A program made the translations under genes and the position numbers. A stretch of 64,000 nucleotides of DNA from Anoxybacillus flavithermus. Lineage in GTDB: Bacteria; Bacillota; Bacilli; Bacillales; Anoxybacillaceae. This document shows positions 56,869-64,000 of the stretch, piece by piece. The notes under the pieces are model-generated. The model searched no databases, was not told the origin of the DNA, and was given only the letters and a program-made list of their open reading frames with translations. The stretch spans positions 1 to 64,000 of the forward strand of contig NZ_PEDM01000009.1 in the NCBI RefSeq assembly GCF_002742685.1. Direction: 5' to 3'. Numbering within the stretch: position 1 is the stretch's first letter; every line of letters starts with the position of its first letter.

Positions 56869-57659
56869 TACTTTTCTCCTTTCGTTAACGTAATGAGTGA
56901 AGCAACACGTTCACCAATTCGCTTATATCCTTCTTTATTAGGATGAAATTTATCTGTATATAAATAGTCGTTTACTTGCAGTTCGAACAAATCATATGTT
57001 GGAACGCAAATGATTGATTTATAGTCGGCTGCTACTTCAGATGCTGCATAATTCCAACTACGTACAACGGCAGATGTTTCTTTCCCATTATCTAAATCAT
57101 TGAACGGATTATATAAAGCAATATAAAATACGGGTGCATCGTTGTTTACTGTGCGAACAAGCTGAAAAATCGTACGTAGCTGCTGGACAAATTTCTCTTT
57201 TTCTTTTTCTAATTGCGTAGTGGATAAGTCTCTCAATGCTTCACCACCGCGAAATAAGTCGTTTCCTCCGATCGTCATTAAAATAATGTCAGCTTCTTTT
57301 AATTGACGTTGCACTTCTTTTTGTTTCAGTTGGCTAATCAATTGCGCAGATCGTTGCCCTTTAATGGCTAAATTGGTGAATTGGACATGTTGATTTGTCT
57401 GCTTTTTTAATTCATCTACAACATAGCCAACATATCCTTTTCCTGTCTCATCTCCCGTCCCGCGCGTTAATGAATCGCCAAGTGCGACAATGGAAAGCGC
57501 ATCGTTTTTCTTTGTGTTTCCCGTTGTTTGCTTTGGTTGTTTTATTGAGGAAGCTTCGTAAAAAAATTGATCTTGAATAGTGACGATTAAACCGATCGTC
57601 CATAGCACTGTTGTTGCGGCACAAATCGTTACAATCATTCCGATGATTCGTTTAGACAC
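56868..57659 (-). CDS. SGNH/GDSL-type hydrolase, membrane-anchored
   Basis: A 263-residue hydrolase with one N-terminal membrane segment (about 5-28). Catalytic blocks GDSLTRG, GGND and DKFHPNKEGY are complete. It is a paralogue of ypmR in this window. Coupled by a one-base overlap to an ABC exporter, so hydrolase and exporter probably share a surface lipid or peptide substrate. First gene of a five-gene unit. Confidence 0.88.
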   Translation of the reverse strand: MSKRIIGMIVTICAATTVLWTIGLIVTIQDQFFYEASSIKQPKQTTGNTKKNDALSIVALGDSLTRGTGDETGKGYVGYVVDELKKQTNQHVQFTNLAIKGQRSAQLISQLKQKEVQRQLKEADIILMTIGGNDLFRGGEALRDLSTTQLEKEKEKFVQQLRTIFQLVRTVNNDAPVFYIALYNPFNDLDNGKETSAVVRSWNYAASEVAADYKSIICVPTYDLFELQVNDYLYTDKFHPNKEGYKRIGERVASLITLTKGEK

Positions 57660-57758
57660 AATACCACCCTTTCGTTATGTTCTATGTATCATCATAAACG
57701 ATTTGTTGTTTAAACACATAATGAAAACATGCAAAAAAGCGAGCACAATCGCTCGCTT

Positions 57759-59120
57759 TTAAAATTTTGCTTGATAATGTTCAATCTCCCAAGCATGAAC
57801 AGCTGTCCGATAGCTATCCCATTCGTTCTTTTTCATTGCGATATATTCGTTAAATACATGGTCACCTAATGTATGACGGCCAATCGTTCCGTTTTCTAAT
57901 TCTTCAATCGCTTTCCCTAAACTACCTGGAAGGTTCTCAATACGAAGCTCTTTACGACGTTCATTCGTCATATGGAAAATATCTTCGTCGATTGGTGCTG
58001 GGCAAGTGAGCTCTTTTTCTACTCCATCAAGCCCTGCCTCAGCAATAACTGCAAATGCTAAATACGGATTGGCAGATGGATCTGGACAACGAAGCTCAAC
58101 GCGTGTTGCCAATCCTCGTTTTGCAGGGATGCGAATTAATGCGGAGCGGTTCGATGCCGACCACGCAATATAACAAGGCGCTTCATATCCTGGGACGAGA
58201 CGTTTATACGAGTTGACTAATGGATTCGTAATGGCTGCGAAACTTTTTACGTTGTTCAATAAACCAGCAATAAATTGATATGCCGTTTCAGATAATTGAT
58301 TGTCATCCGCTGGATCAAAAAACGCATTTTCTCCATCTTTAAATAGCGAAATGTTTACGTGCATACCTGAACCGTTAATACCGAAAATCGGTTTTGGCAT
58401 AAATGTGGCATGCAATCCGTATTTTTTAGCAATCGTTTTTACAACCCATTTATATGTCGTTGCATTGTCAGCGGAACTGAGCGCATCTGCATATTTAAAG
58501 TTAATTTCATGTTGACCTTCAGCTACTTCATGATGCGAAGCCTCAATCGTAAATCCCATTGCTTTTAATGCACGATAAATGTCTAAGCGAACTCGTTCCC
58601 CGAGATCTTTTGGTGATGGCTCAAAATAGCCGCCGTTATCTTGTGGTGTTGTTGTCGGATTCCCATTTTCATCCGTTTTAAACAAGAAAAACTCTAATTC
58701 AGGGCCAACGGAGATCGTATATCCTTTTTGTTTTGCTCGTTCAACTGTTTGTTTCAATACGTTACGTGGATCGCCGTCAAATAACGTTCCGTCTGGATTC
58801 ATCACAGAGCAAAGAAAACGTGCTTCTGCATACCCCTCTTCTACTGTCCATGGTAGTACTGCAAATGTTTGTAAATCAGGGAGTAAATATAAGTCTGAGC
58901 GATTGATTGGAGAAAAACCTTTGATAGAAGATCCATCAAACATTATTTTTCCTTCTAATACATCATCTAGTTGTTCTGCTGTCACTGTGACGTGCTTTAA
59001 AACACCTTCAAGATCAACAAATTGTAAATGTAATAGTTCCACATGTTTTTGTTTGATGATTTCTTTAATTTGTTCAAGCGTCGAAGTGTTTGTTTGTTCA
59101 GAGACGAGAAGCTCACTCAT
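57759..59120 (-). CDS. glnA: Glutamine synthetase, type I, second paralogue type
   Basis: A 453-residue GS-I. The active-site latch MFDGSSIKGF, the metal-site segments GPELEFF and EASHHEVAEGQHE, the ATP-site NGSGMH and NSYKRLVPGYEAP, and RIPAKRG are intact. It clearly differs from the usual Bacillaceae GlnA: ten extra N-terminal residues, and proline (P71) where B. subtilis GS has the feedback-related Arg62. No glnR adjoins it, whereas the main glnA normally follows glnR. It is probably a second enzyme with different control. Confidence 0.88.
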   Translation of the reverse strand: MSELLVSEQTNTSTLEQIKEIIKQKHVELLHLQFVDLEGVLKHVTVTAEQLDDVLEGKIMFDGSSIKGFSPINRSDLYLLPDLQTFAVLPWTVEEGYAEARFLCSVMNPDGTLFDGDPRNVLKQTVERAKQKGYTISVGPELEFFLFKTDENGNPTTTPQDNGGYFEPSPKDLGERVRLDIYRALKAMGFTIEASHHEVAEGQHEINFKYADALSSADNATTYKWVVKTIAKKYGLHATFMPKPIFGINGSGMHVNISLFKDGENAFFDPADDNQLSETAYQFIAGLLNNVKSFAAITNPLVNSYKRLVPGYEAPCYIAWSASNRSALIRIPAKRGLATRVELRCPDPSANPYLAFAVIAEAGLDGVEKELTCPAPIDEDIFHMTNERRKELRIENLPGSLGKAIEELENGTIGRHTLGDHVFNEYIAMKKNEWDSYRTAVHAWEIEHYQAKF

Positions 59121-59142
59121 GTTACATTACCTCACATTCTTA

Positions 59143-59159
59143 TGTATAGTTTTATAACA
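59143..59159 (-). promoter_or_regulatory. GlnR/TnrA-like box
   Basis: TGTTATAAAACTATACA on the minus strand matches the 17-base nitrogen-control box TGTNANAWWWTNTNACA with two mismatches, 23 bases before the glnA-type gene. Confidence 0.45.
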
Positions 59160-59228
59160 TGAGTTTATTATATGTAATCATTCATCATTTTTCAATAGTT
59201 TTTATCAAATTTTCTGTATTTTTATTAA

Positions 59229-59344
59229 GAAAAGCGCAAAGCGCCCGCCTAGCGGCGAAGAGCGCACAAGCCCCACCGAGGAGGCTGTCGCCGCCACAGT
59301 GTGGGGCGGAGCGACTCGAGCCGATGGCGCTTGGAGCTAGACAT
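59229..59344. repeat. GC-rich intergenic repeat element, pseudoknot-capable
   Basis: A roughly 115-base block far richer in G+C than its surroundings. Terminal arms AAGCGCC (59239-59245) and GGCGCTT (59326-59332) are complementary. Inside, GCGGCGA (59252-59258) pairs with TCGCCGC (59288-59294), while GCCCCAC (59270-59276) pairs with GTGGGGC (59301-59307); the two stems interlock. It resembles, from memory, GC-rich intergenic elements of Geobacillus and relatives. No protein is encoded. Confidence 0.6.
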
Positions 59345-59382
59345 CAATTCAAAATTTTATACTTTCTTATCTTTTTAAAAAA

Positions 59383-59468
59383 ATACACGCTCATCAAGAG
59401 CGTGTTGAACAAACAAAAACGACGGAAACCCTACCTCTCTTCCGTCCTTGCAGCTCCGAAGCTGCGCC
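59383..59468 (-). ncRNA. Candidate small RNA or multi-hairpin terminator region
   Basis: On the minus strand three hairpins follow one another: GCAGCT/AGCTGC (59450-59465, tetraloop-like TTCGG), GACGGAA/TTCCGTC (59421-59446) followed by GTTTTTG, and ACACGCTC/GAGCGTGT (59385-59405) followed by seven T. The last two look like intrinsic terminators. They lie beyond the cold-shock gene's own terminator and before glnA. No promoter was found. With the GC-rich repeat this fills the gene-free stretch 59121-59538. Confidence 0.35.
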
Positions 59469-59492
59469 AGTGAGAATTTGTTTCGTTGCATA

Positions 59493-59526
59493 TAAAAACG
59501 GGATCTCACGAAAAGCGAGATCCCGT
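59493..59526 (-). terminator. Terminator of the cold-shock gene
   Basis: ACGGGATCTC (59498-59507) pairs with GAGATCCCGT (59517-59526), followed on the minus strand by TTTTTA. Confidence 0.9.
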
Positions 59527-59538
59527 ACGTTTGACTAT

Positions 59539-59739
59539 TTATGCTTTTTGTACGTTTGCCGCTTGCGGCCCACGGTTGCCATTCACGATGTCAAATGTTA
59601 CTTTTTCGCCTTCTTCCAACGTTTTGAATCCAGTACCTTGGATCGCTGTGAAGTGAACGAATACGTCTGTACCTCCGTCCGTCTCAATGAATCCAAAACC
59701 TTTTTCTGCGTTAAACCATTTTACTTTACCTGTGTTCAT
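59539..59739 (-). CDS. cspB: Cold-shock protein (CspB/CspD type)
   Basis: A 66-residue single cold-shock domain. RNP1 (KGFGFIE) and RNP2 (VFVHF) are present. It binds single-stranded RNA/DNA as a chaperone. GGAGGAATT precedes the ATG. The 146-base leader is long, as in cold-induced csp mRNAs. The symbol is a family choice; cspD is equally possible. Confidence 0.95.
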   Translation of the reverse strand: MNTGKVKWFNAEKGFGFIETDGGTDVFVHFTAIQGTGFKTLEEGEKVTFDIVNGNRGPQAANVQKA

Positions 59740-59891
59740 GTGAAATTCCTCCAAAACAATTTTAAAAATTGACCACCGTTTCATTACTCATAAAACAAAA
59801 GCTACACTTTCGCCAAGTCCTTATAAGATGAACCTGACAAAGGTGCAGCTTATAACGATCATTGATATAACGAACGAAATGGTACTTCTTA

Positions 59892-59920
59892 AGTATATAG
59901 GCTTGAAATAAAAATGTCAA
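59892..59920 (-). promoter_or_regulatory. Cold-shock gene promoter
   Basis: On the minus strand TTGACA (59915-59920), a 17-base spacer and TATACT (59892-59897). Transcription would start near 59885, leaving a leader of about 146 bases. Confidence 0.85.
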
Positions 59921-59929
59921 ATGTTTTTT

Positions 59930-60490
59930 TTATTTTTCTTTCCATTTGATGCTGCAACCGATGCTTGGCTTCTGTTCTTTCGGAACAGGTTTCCCTAAAA
60001 GCAATGCATCTAAAGCGGTACGAATAGAAGATCCAGTCACTGGGATTCCGTTACTTGGTCGTGAATCATCGAGTTGACCACGGTAAACACATTGTAATGC
60101 ACCGTTGAATATGTAAAAGTCTGGCGTGCATGCGACTTGATATGCTTTTGCTACTTCTTGTGTTTCATCAAATAAGTATGGAAACGGGTATCCAAGTTGT
60201 TCAGCTACCTCTTTCATTTTTTCTGGTGAATCATCTGGATATTTTTCTACATCATTCGAATTAATGGCAATAAATGAAATTCCTTTTGGTTGATAATCGT
60301 TGGCGAGACGGACAAGCTCCTCTTGAACATGTTTAACAAATGGGCAATGATTGCAAATGAACATGATTACTGTTGCAATATCCGATTTGACGTCTTCTAA
60401 CCGAACGATTTGTCCATTGATCACGTTGACAAGTTCAAACGATGGAGCTTTCTCTCCTAGTGGAAACATATTTGATTCGACAGCTGGCAT
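59930..60490 (-). CDS. Thioredoxin-fold (peroxiredoxin-like) protein
   Basis: A 186-residue redox protein of the AhpC/TSA-thioredoxin family with the motif CNHCPF (CxxC, about 46-51) in place of the usual peroxiredoxin PxxxTxxC. A later segment ACTPDFYIF has the cis-proline. It may reduce disulfides or peroxides; cytosolic, no signal peptide. ATG 60490 follows AAAGGGTGA. Confidence 0.84.
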   Translation of the reverse strand: MPAVESNMFPLGEKAPSFELVNVINGQIVRLEDVKSDIATVIMFICNHCPFVKHVQEELVRLANDYQPKGISFIAINSNDVEKYPDDSPEKMKEVAEQLGYPFPYLFDETQEVAKAYQVACTPDFYIFNGALQCVYRGQLDDSRPSNGIPVTGSSIRTALDALLLGKPVPKEQKPSIGCSIKWKEK

Positions 60491-60543
60491 ACAAATCACC
60501 CTTTCTTTTTTTGTTCATTTACTATTATAGCAAAATGTACAAA

Positions 60544-60578
60544 TCACAAAAAATAAGCGAGCTTGAGCCCGCTTATTT
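60544..60578 (-). terminator. Terminator of the U32 peptidase gene
   Basis: AAATAAGCGGGC/GCTCGCTTATTT on the minus strand form a 12-bp stem with one wobble and loop TCAA; six T follow. The stem overlaps the stop codon. Confidence 0.85.
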
Positions 60579-63038
60579 TTTGATTAGCTGTCCTCGTGTA
60601 ACGCCGAGTTGATTAATAGCTTTTAATGTGCGCCATACGCTTGTACCGCTCCGTTTGCCTTCGAGCGCTTCGCGATATAATGTGATGACTTCTTCTACTT
60701 TTTTCGGGGACTCTTCCAAAAACTCGACACGATACGAACGAACACCGAGGGATAAAAAGTGTGGAATATATTCTGCCCCAGATTGTTCAATGGCATTGTA
60801 CACTGTATTTCGGCAACCGATATCGACACGAACTGGATGAAGCATACCGATACGATCTCGCAAGGAGACACGATGTTTTTCACATGGTCGGCCGCAGTTT
60901 GTAAAATCGGTTCCTTCACTTAAAAATGTACAGTATACACAATGTTCAGTGTGAAACATCGGTAAATGTTGATGAATAACAATTTCCATATGTTCGGTTG
61001 GTGCTGCCTCAAGTAAATCGATCATTTGTTGAATATTTAAATCGTATGAAGGAGTAATCCGATCAAGTCCCCGAGATAAAAACAACTGTGCAGCCAGATG
61101 GTTTGAAATATTAAGTGAAAAATCACCAATTAACGTTTGCTCAACTAATTGACTCGTATAATATTGTACCGCTCCTAAACTACGTACTAAAATGGCATCT
61201 GGCTCAGCTTTTAAAATTCCTCTCAAAATTCCATTTTCTCCAGGCATATGAATGCGTGGAGTAGCTAAAGCGATCGGTTTATTCATGGCTCGTGCAATCT
61301 GTACAGCTTTTGGATAATCAGTTGTAAATTCGAAATCCGCATACACCATGTCTACATCTGTATCACATGCCGCTTCGACCTGTTCGAGTGTACGACAGAG
61401 CGCCATTAAAGAAGAGTTCTCTGCTCGTTGTTTTTGTCGATAAGAAGATGTTACATCAACGGCTTGCTTGATGTATAGCCGCGGACGTTGTCGTTTTTCA
61501 ATAAGCTGTTCAACGGCTTGTCTTCTTATTCGGTTTAATTCTTTAACCGGAAGAATAACATTGTCTGCCATATGCATATAAACGTCTTGTAATTCAAAAA
61601 TTGTTCCGCCTAATCTCCCGAATTGTTCTTTTATAAAATCTAATGTGAGCGGACGCTTTTGTGCAACATCTAACATTTGCTCAGATTGAATGATGACTTC
61701 ATTGCCTGTCGTTTCATCGCGCCATGTTGAGATGAGCGGTTTTCTTGCTTCACCGTACACATGCACAGTTAGCGGAAACAACTGATATGGTCGCTCGATT
61801 TCAAATGTTTTACGCAAACGACGATCGAGTTCTTGGTCACTCGTTTTCCAAATACGATCTCCTACACGTACGCGCGTTAAATTAACGTCATGTCGGCCAG
61901 GGACAATTTCAACAAGACCTTTTTCGACTTCCCCTTCGACTTTTTTTCCATGTTTTCGTAAGTCATACACGCGACCGCCTTCTTCTTTTTCTTCTGGGCG
62001 GCCTGCATCAAATACGATGCCATCCCCACGTTTTAACGGGGCTTCCAGTTCACATAAAACACCGTCTTTTAATACTTTTTTGACCGTTCCAAGAAATACA
62101 CCACGGCTTTTCGGGAATGTTCCGTCAACAAGCTGTTTGTTGTTCGTTCCTTTTAAAAAGCCGTGTGTAAATCCTCGACTAAAGCTTTGTTGTAGTTCGC
62201 GTATTTCTTCTTTTGAAGGGTTATAATAACGCCCTGCTAAATATTCATCAATAGCTTTTCGGTATTTGCTGACAACATTCGCTACATATTCTGGGGATTT
62301 TAATCGACCTTCGATTTTAAACGTGCTCACTCCCGCCTCAATGAGCTCCGGAACGAGATCAAGAGCAGCTAAATCTTTTGGTGAAAGTAAATAAGCAATG
62401 TTCCCCATTTCTTTTTGTTCGCCATCAACGATTAAATCGTATGGCAGACGACACGCTTGTGCGCATTCTCCACGATTGGCTGAACGCCCACCCCACATTT
62501 CTGATGTTAAACATTGTCCTGAATATGATACACAAAGTGCTCCATGAACAAAAACTTCTAACGGAACATTCGTTTTCTCAGCAATTTTTTGGATGTGTGT
62601 TAAATTATTTTCACGACCGAGCACCACCACTTCCAAGTTATAAGGCTTCAAAAACTCGACCGCTTCCGGCGATGTAACAGTCATTTGTGTTGATCCGTGA
62701 ATCGGAAAATCAGGCGACAAATCGCGGATGAGTTTCACAAGTCCTAAATCTTGGACGATCAGTGCATCTACTCCTGCATCTATACATGCTTCAACGAGCT
62801 GCTTTGCTTCTTTGAGTTCATTTTCAAAAACTAAAATATTAAAAGTGACATATCCACGAACATTGTATTTATGCAAATAAGCCATCACATCATTTAATTC
62901 TTCCATACGAAAGTTTTTCGCCCGTACACGTGCATTATATTTATCTACACCAAAATAAACGGCGTCTGCTCCATTGGCAACAGCGGCACGAAGACAATCC
63001 CAATCTCCCGCTGGCGCTAACAGTTCAATTTTTCTCAC
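60573..63038 (-). CDS. U32 family peptidase-like protein (RlhA/YhbU-type, long form)
   Basis: An 821-residue protein. ELLAPAGDWDCLRAAVANGADAV opens a TIM-barrel U32 domain (in two stretches, ELLAPAGDW and AAVANGADAVYFG). The cysteine-rich segment CVSYSGQC...NRGECAQACR (about 170-200) fits the U32 iron-sulfur signature. A beta-rich middle (about 320-430) and a second barrel-like half (about 540-780) with CVYCTFLSEGTDFTNCGRPC follow. Close relatives modify RNA (23S rRNA C2501 hydroxylation by RlhA) rather than cut protein. Standing alone. Confidence 0.85.
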   Translation of the reverse strand: MRKIELLAPAGDWDCLRAAVANGADAVYFGVDKYNARVRAKNFRMEELNDVMAYLHKYNVRGYVTFNILVFENELKEAKQLVEACIDAGVDALIVQDLGLVKLIRDLSPDFPIHGSTQMTVTSPEAVEFLKPYNLEVVVLGRENNLTHIQKIAEKTNVPLEVFVHGALCVSYSGQCLTSEMWGGRSANRGECAQACRLPYDLIVDGEQKEMGNIAYLLSPKDLAALDLVPELIEAGVSTFKIEGRLKSPEYVANVVSKYRKAIDEYLAGRYYNPSKEEIRELQQSFSRGFTHGFLKGTNNKQLVDGTFPKSRGVFLGTVKKVLKDGVLCELEAPLKRGDGIVFDAGRPEEKEEGGRVYDLRKHGKKVEGEVEKGLVEIVPGRHDVNLTRVRVGDRIWKTSDQELDRRLRKTFEIERPYQLFPLTVHVYGEARKPLISTWRDETTGNEVIIQSEQMLDVAQKRPLTLDFIKEQFGRLGGTIFELQDVYMHMADNVILPVKELNRIRRQAVEQLIEKRQRPRLYIKQAVDVTSSYRQKQRAENSSLMALCRTLEQVEAACDTDVDMVYADFEFTTDYPKAVQIARAMNKPIALATPRIHMPGENGILRGILKAEPDAILVRSLGAVQYYTSQLVEQTLIGDFSLNISNHLAAQLFLSRGLDRITPSYDLNIQQMIDLLEAAPTEHMEIVIHQHLPMFHTEHCVYCTFLSEGTDFTNCGRPCEKHRVSLRDRIGMLHPVRVDIGCRNTVYNAIEQSGAEYIPHFLSLGVRSYRVEFLEESPKKVEEVITLYREALEGKRSGTSVWRTLKAINQLGVTRGQLIKK

Positions 63039-63108
63039 AGCTAGTCAACCTCTCTATTTTTTATCGTGAACAACACTATATTACCGAATATAAGTGGCTT
63101 TTGCCAAC

Positions 63109-63139
63109 AAAGAAAAAGACCTGAACGTACAGGTCTTTT
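63109..63139 (-). terminator. Terminator downstream of the last gene
   Basis: AAAAGACCTG (63114-63123) pairs with CAGGTCTTTT (63130-63139), followed on the minus strand by CTTTG. Confidence 0.85.
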
Positions 63140-63210
63140 AGTCAACTACCCTCACTTAGCTAACACTTGAAGTGGAGGTCTCCTCGCCAAAGACGATGAA
63201 TAAATGGGGG
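63140..63210. mobile_element. Possible IS200/IS605-type end remnant
   Basis: CCTCACTT (63150-63157) and AAGTGGAGG (63170-63178) make an imperfect hairpin with a bulge, preceded by GTCAACTAC and followed by TCTCCTCGCC. From memory, subterminal hairpins next to a CAACTACCC-like stretch are usual at ends of IS200/IS605/IS1341 elements. No transposase is present. Tentative. Confidence 0.35.
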
Positions 63211-63250
63211 AACAAGATGTTTTGAAAAGAACTGAATGTCAAAATCTGAA

Positions 63251-63847
63251 TTACTTTAAATTAAATTTTTTCATTAATTCCTCTTTAAATTTATAATTCT
63301 TTGCTTCTTGAGGCACGCCAACTTTTTCGCCATCATTACCAGGAATATCAATGTTGTGTTTACCCTCATTGACAACAGAAATTACGTACAGGTCATCGTA
63401 TTTAAAATCGGGCACAAGAAGCAGCATGTAGCTATGGTTTTTATCCATGTTTCGGTAGTTATTAATTGAAAATTTAGTCTTTCCGGGCATAATACCATTA
63501 TCGTAAACGTAGCTTGGTTCAGCTACCTTGATAATATCCCCAGCTTTATAATCGTGAGTAGTTCTATTTTCAAGGACCTTATTTATTTTAAACTGAGTAA
63601 TTGTATACGCATCTACTGTAAACCCTCTTTCATCGAATGTTACGAAGTTCTCACTTTCAATTGGTTTTCCAGTGACAACAAGTTGAGAAAAGGTAATGAT
63701 TTCATCTACTGTGTTAAAGGATACTTGTTTAGCATGAATAGTTGATAAACTTACTTTTTTATCAGCCGACATATACCATAGACTTGAGCCGAGAGAAATA
63801 AAACCTAACAGAGCTATTGAAACAATGATAATCTTATTTTTTTTCAT
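63251..63847 (-). CDS. Secreted or membrane-anchored protein of unknown function
   Basis: A 198-residue protein with an N-terminal hydrophobic segment (about 5-24: IIIVSIALLGFISLGSSLWY) and a short basic start. The rest is a beta-rich outside domain (VDEIITFSQLVVTGKPIESE, KVLENRTTHDYKAGDIIKV). I do not recognise the family. The start is the ATG eleven bases after AAAGGAG; the frame opens 12 codons earlier. Its neighbourhood holds a possible IS end, so it may be an acquired gene. Confidence 0.7.
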   Translation of the reverse strand: MKKNKIIIVSIALLGFISLGSSLWYMSADKKVSLSTIHAKQVSFNTVDEIITFSQLVVTGKPIESENFVTFDERGFTVDAYTITQFKINKVLENRTTHDYKAGDIIKVAEPSYVYDNGIMPGKTKFSINNYRNMDKNHSYMLLLVPDFKYDDLYVISVVNEGKHNIDIPGNDGEKVGVPQEAKNYKFKEELMKKFNLK

Positions 63848-64000
63848 ATTCGTAATATCTCCTTTCATCTGGCTCTTCACCAAAAGTTGTACTTGATTTT
63901 TTCATAATATGCCCTACTTATGTTTCCAAGGAAAAACCAGCAAACTAGTATTTTTGCATATACTTGTTTAGAGAAGTGTATCATTTGTCAAGTACATGTT

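Noticed and set aside
59159-59473. Plus-strand 104-codon open frame over the GC-rich repeat
   Set aside because: No ribosome binding site, low-complexity composition, and it runs across repeats and terminators.

Overview
The window reads as chromosomal DNA of a low-GC, probably thermophilic member of the Bacillaceae. Gene content and order (thyA-dfrA, ilvA-ypmP, ypmQRS, plsY/yneT/parE/parC, treP-treA-treR, rtp, ars and mer genes) are those of the Bacillus/Geobacillus/Anoxybacillus group. Anoxybacillus is my best guess, not a proven identification. No prophage and no complete insertion sequence is visible.

Layout. 0.2-10.3 kb: a complete uptake [NiFe]-hydrogenase operon (small and large subunit, cytochrome b, protease, a Rieske/zinc-ribbon-like protein, hypA-B-F-C-D-E) with a perfect CcpA cre box at the predicted transcription start. 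10.3-16.3 kb: thyA, dfrA, ilvA (CodY-type box upstream), ypmP, degV, ypmQ, ypmR, ypmS. 16.3-23.8 kb: an RNA methyltransferase, plsY, yneT, topoisomerase IV (parE, parC), a PilZ protein. 23.9-27.8 kb: the trehalose operon with two TreR operators. 28-31.2 kb: a zinc-independent L33 gene under a Zur box, speE, a formate/nitrite channel and purU. 31.2-40 kb: the replication-terminus segment, with rtp (replication terminator protein), a Ter-like site, a CstR-like repressor, a MoxR/VWA pair, a Na+/amino-acid symporter, a dif site (37210-37237) and topB. 40-50.9 kb: mercury (merR-merA) and arsenic (arsR-arsB-arsC) resistance, a GNAT enzyme, a frameshifted ABC ATPase, two SDR enzymes, two EamA transporters and a decayed EamA fragment. 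50.9-64 kb: small peptides, a COG0523 GTPase, RNase H, tRNA-Ser(CGA), an MBL hydrolase, a NUDIX enzyme, an ABC exporter with a GDSL hydrolase, a second-type glutamine synthetase, a cold-shock protein, a thioredoxin-like protein, a U32 peptidase and an unknown secreted protein.

How it fits together. Genes left of about 37 kb lie mostly on the plus strand and genes right of it mostly on the minus strand, as expected where two replication forks converge. The rtp gene with its Ter-like site, the dif site, topB and nearby parEC together mark the chromosome terminus. Recognisable regulatory sequences include cre (hydrogenase), CodY (ilvA), TreR (tre), Zur (rpmG), a CsoR/CstR-type operator, MerR and ArsR operators.

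The observations I rate highest are the dif/rtp terminus, the unusual Rieske-like hydrogenase accessory protein, the 19-bp tandem duplication that breaks an ABC ATPase, the Zur-controlled C-minus L33, and a GC-rich repeat that could fold as a pseudoknot.
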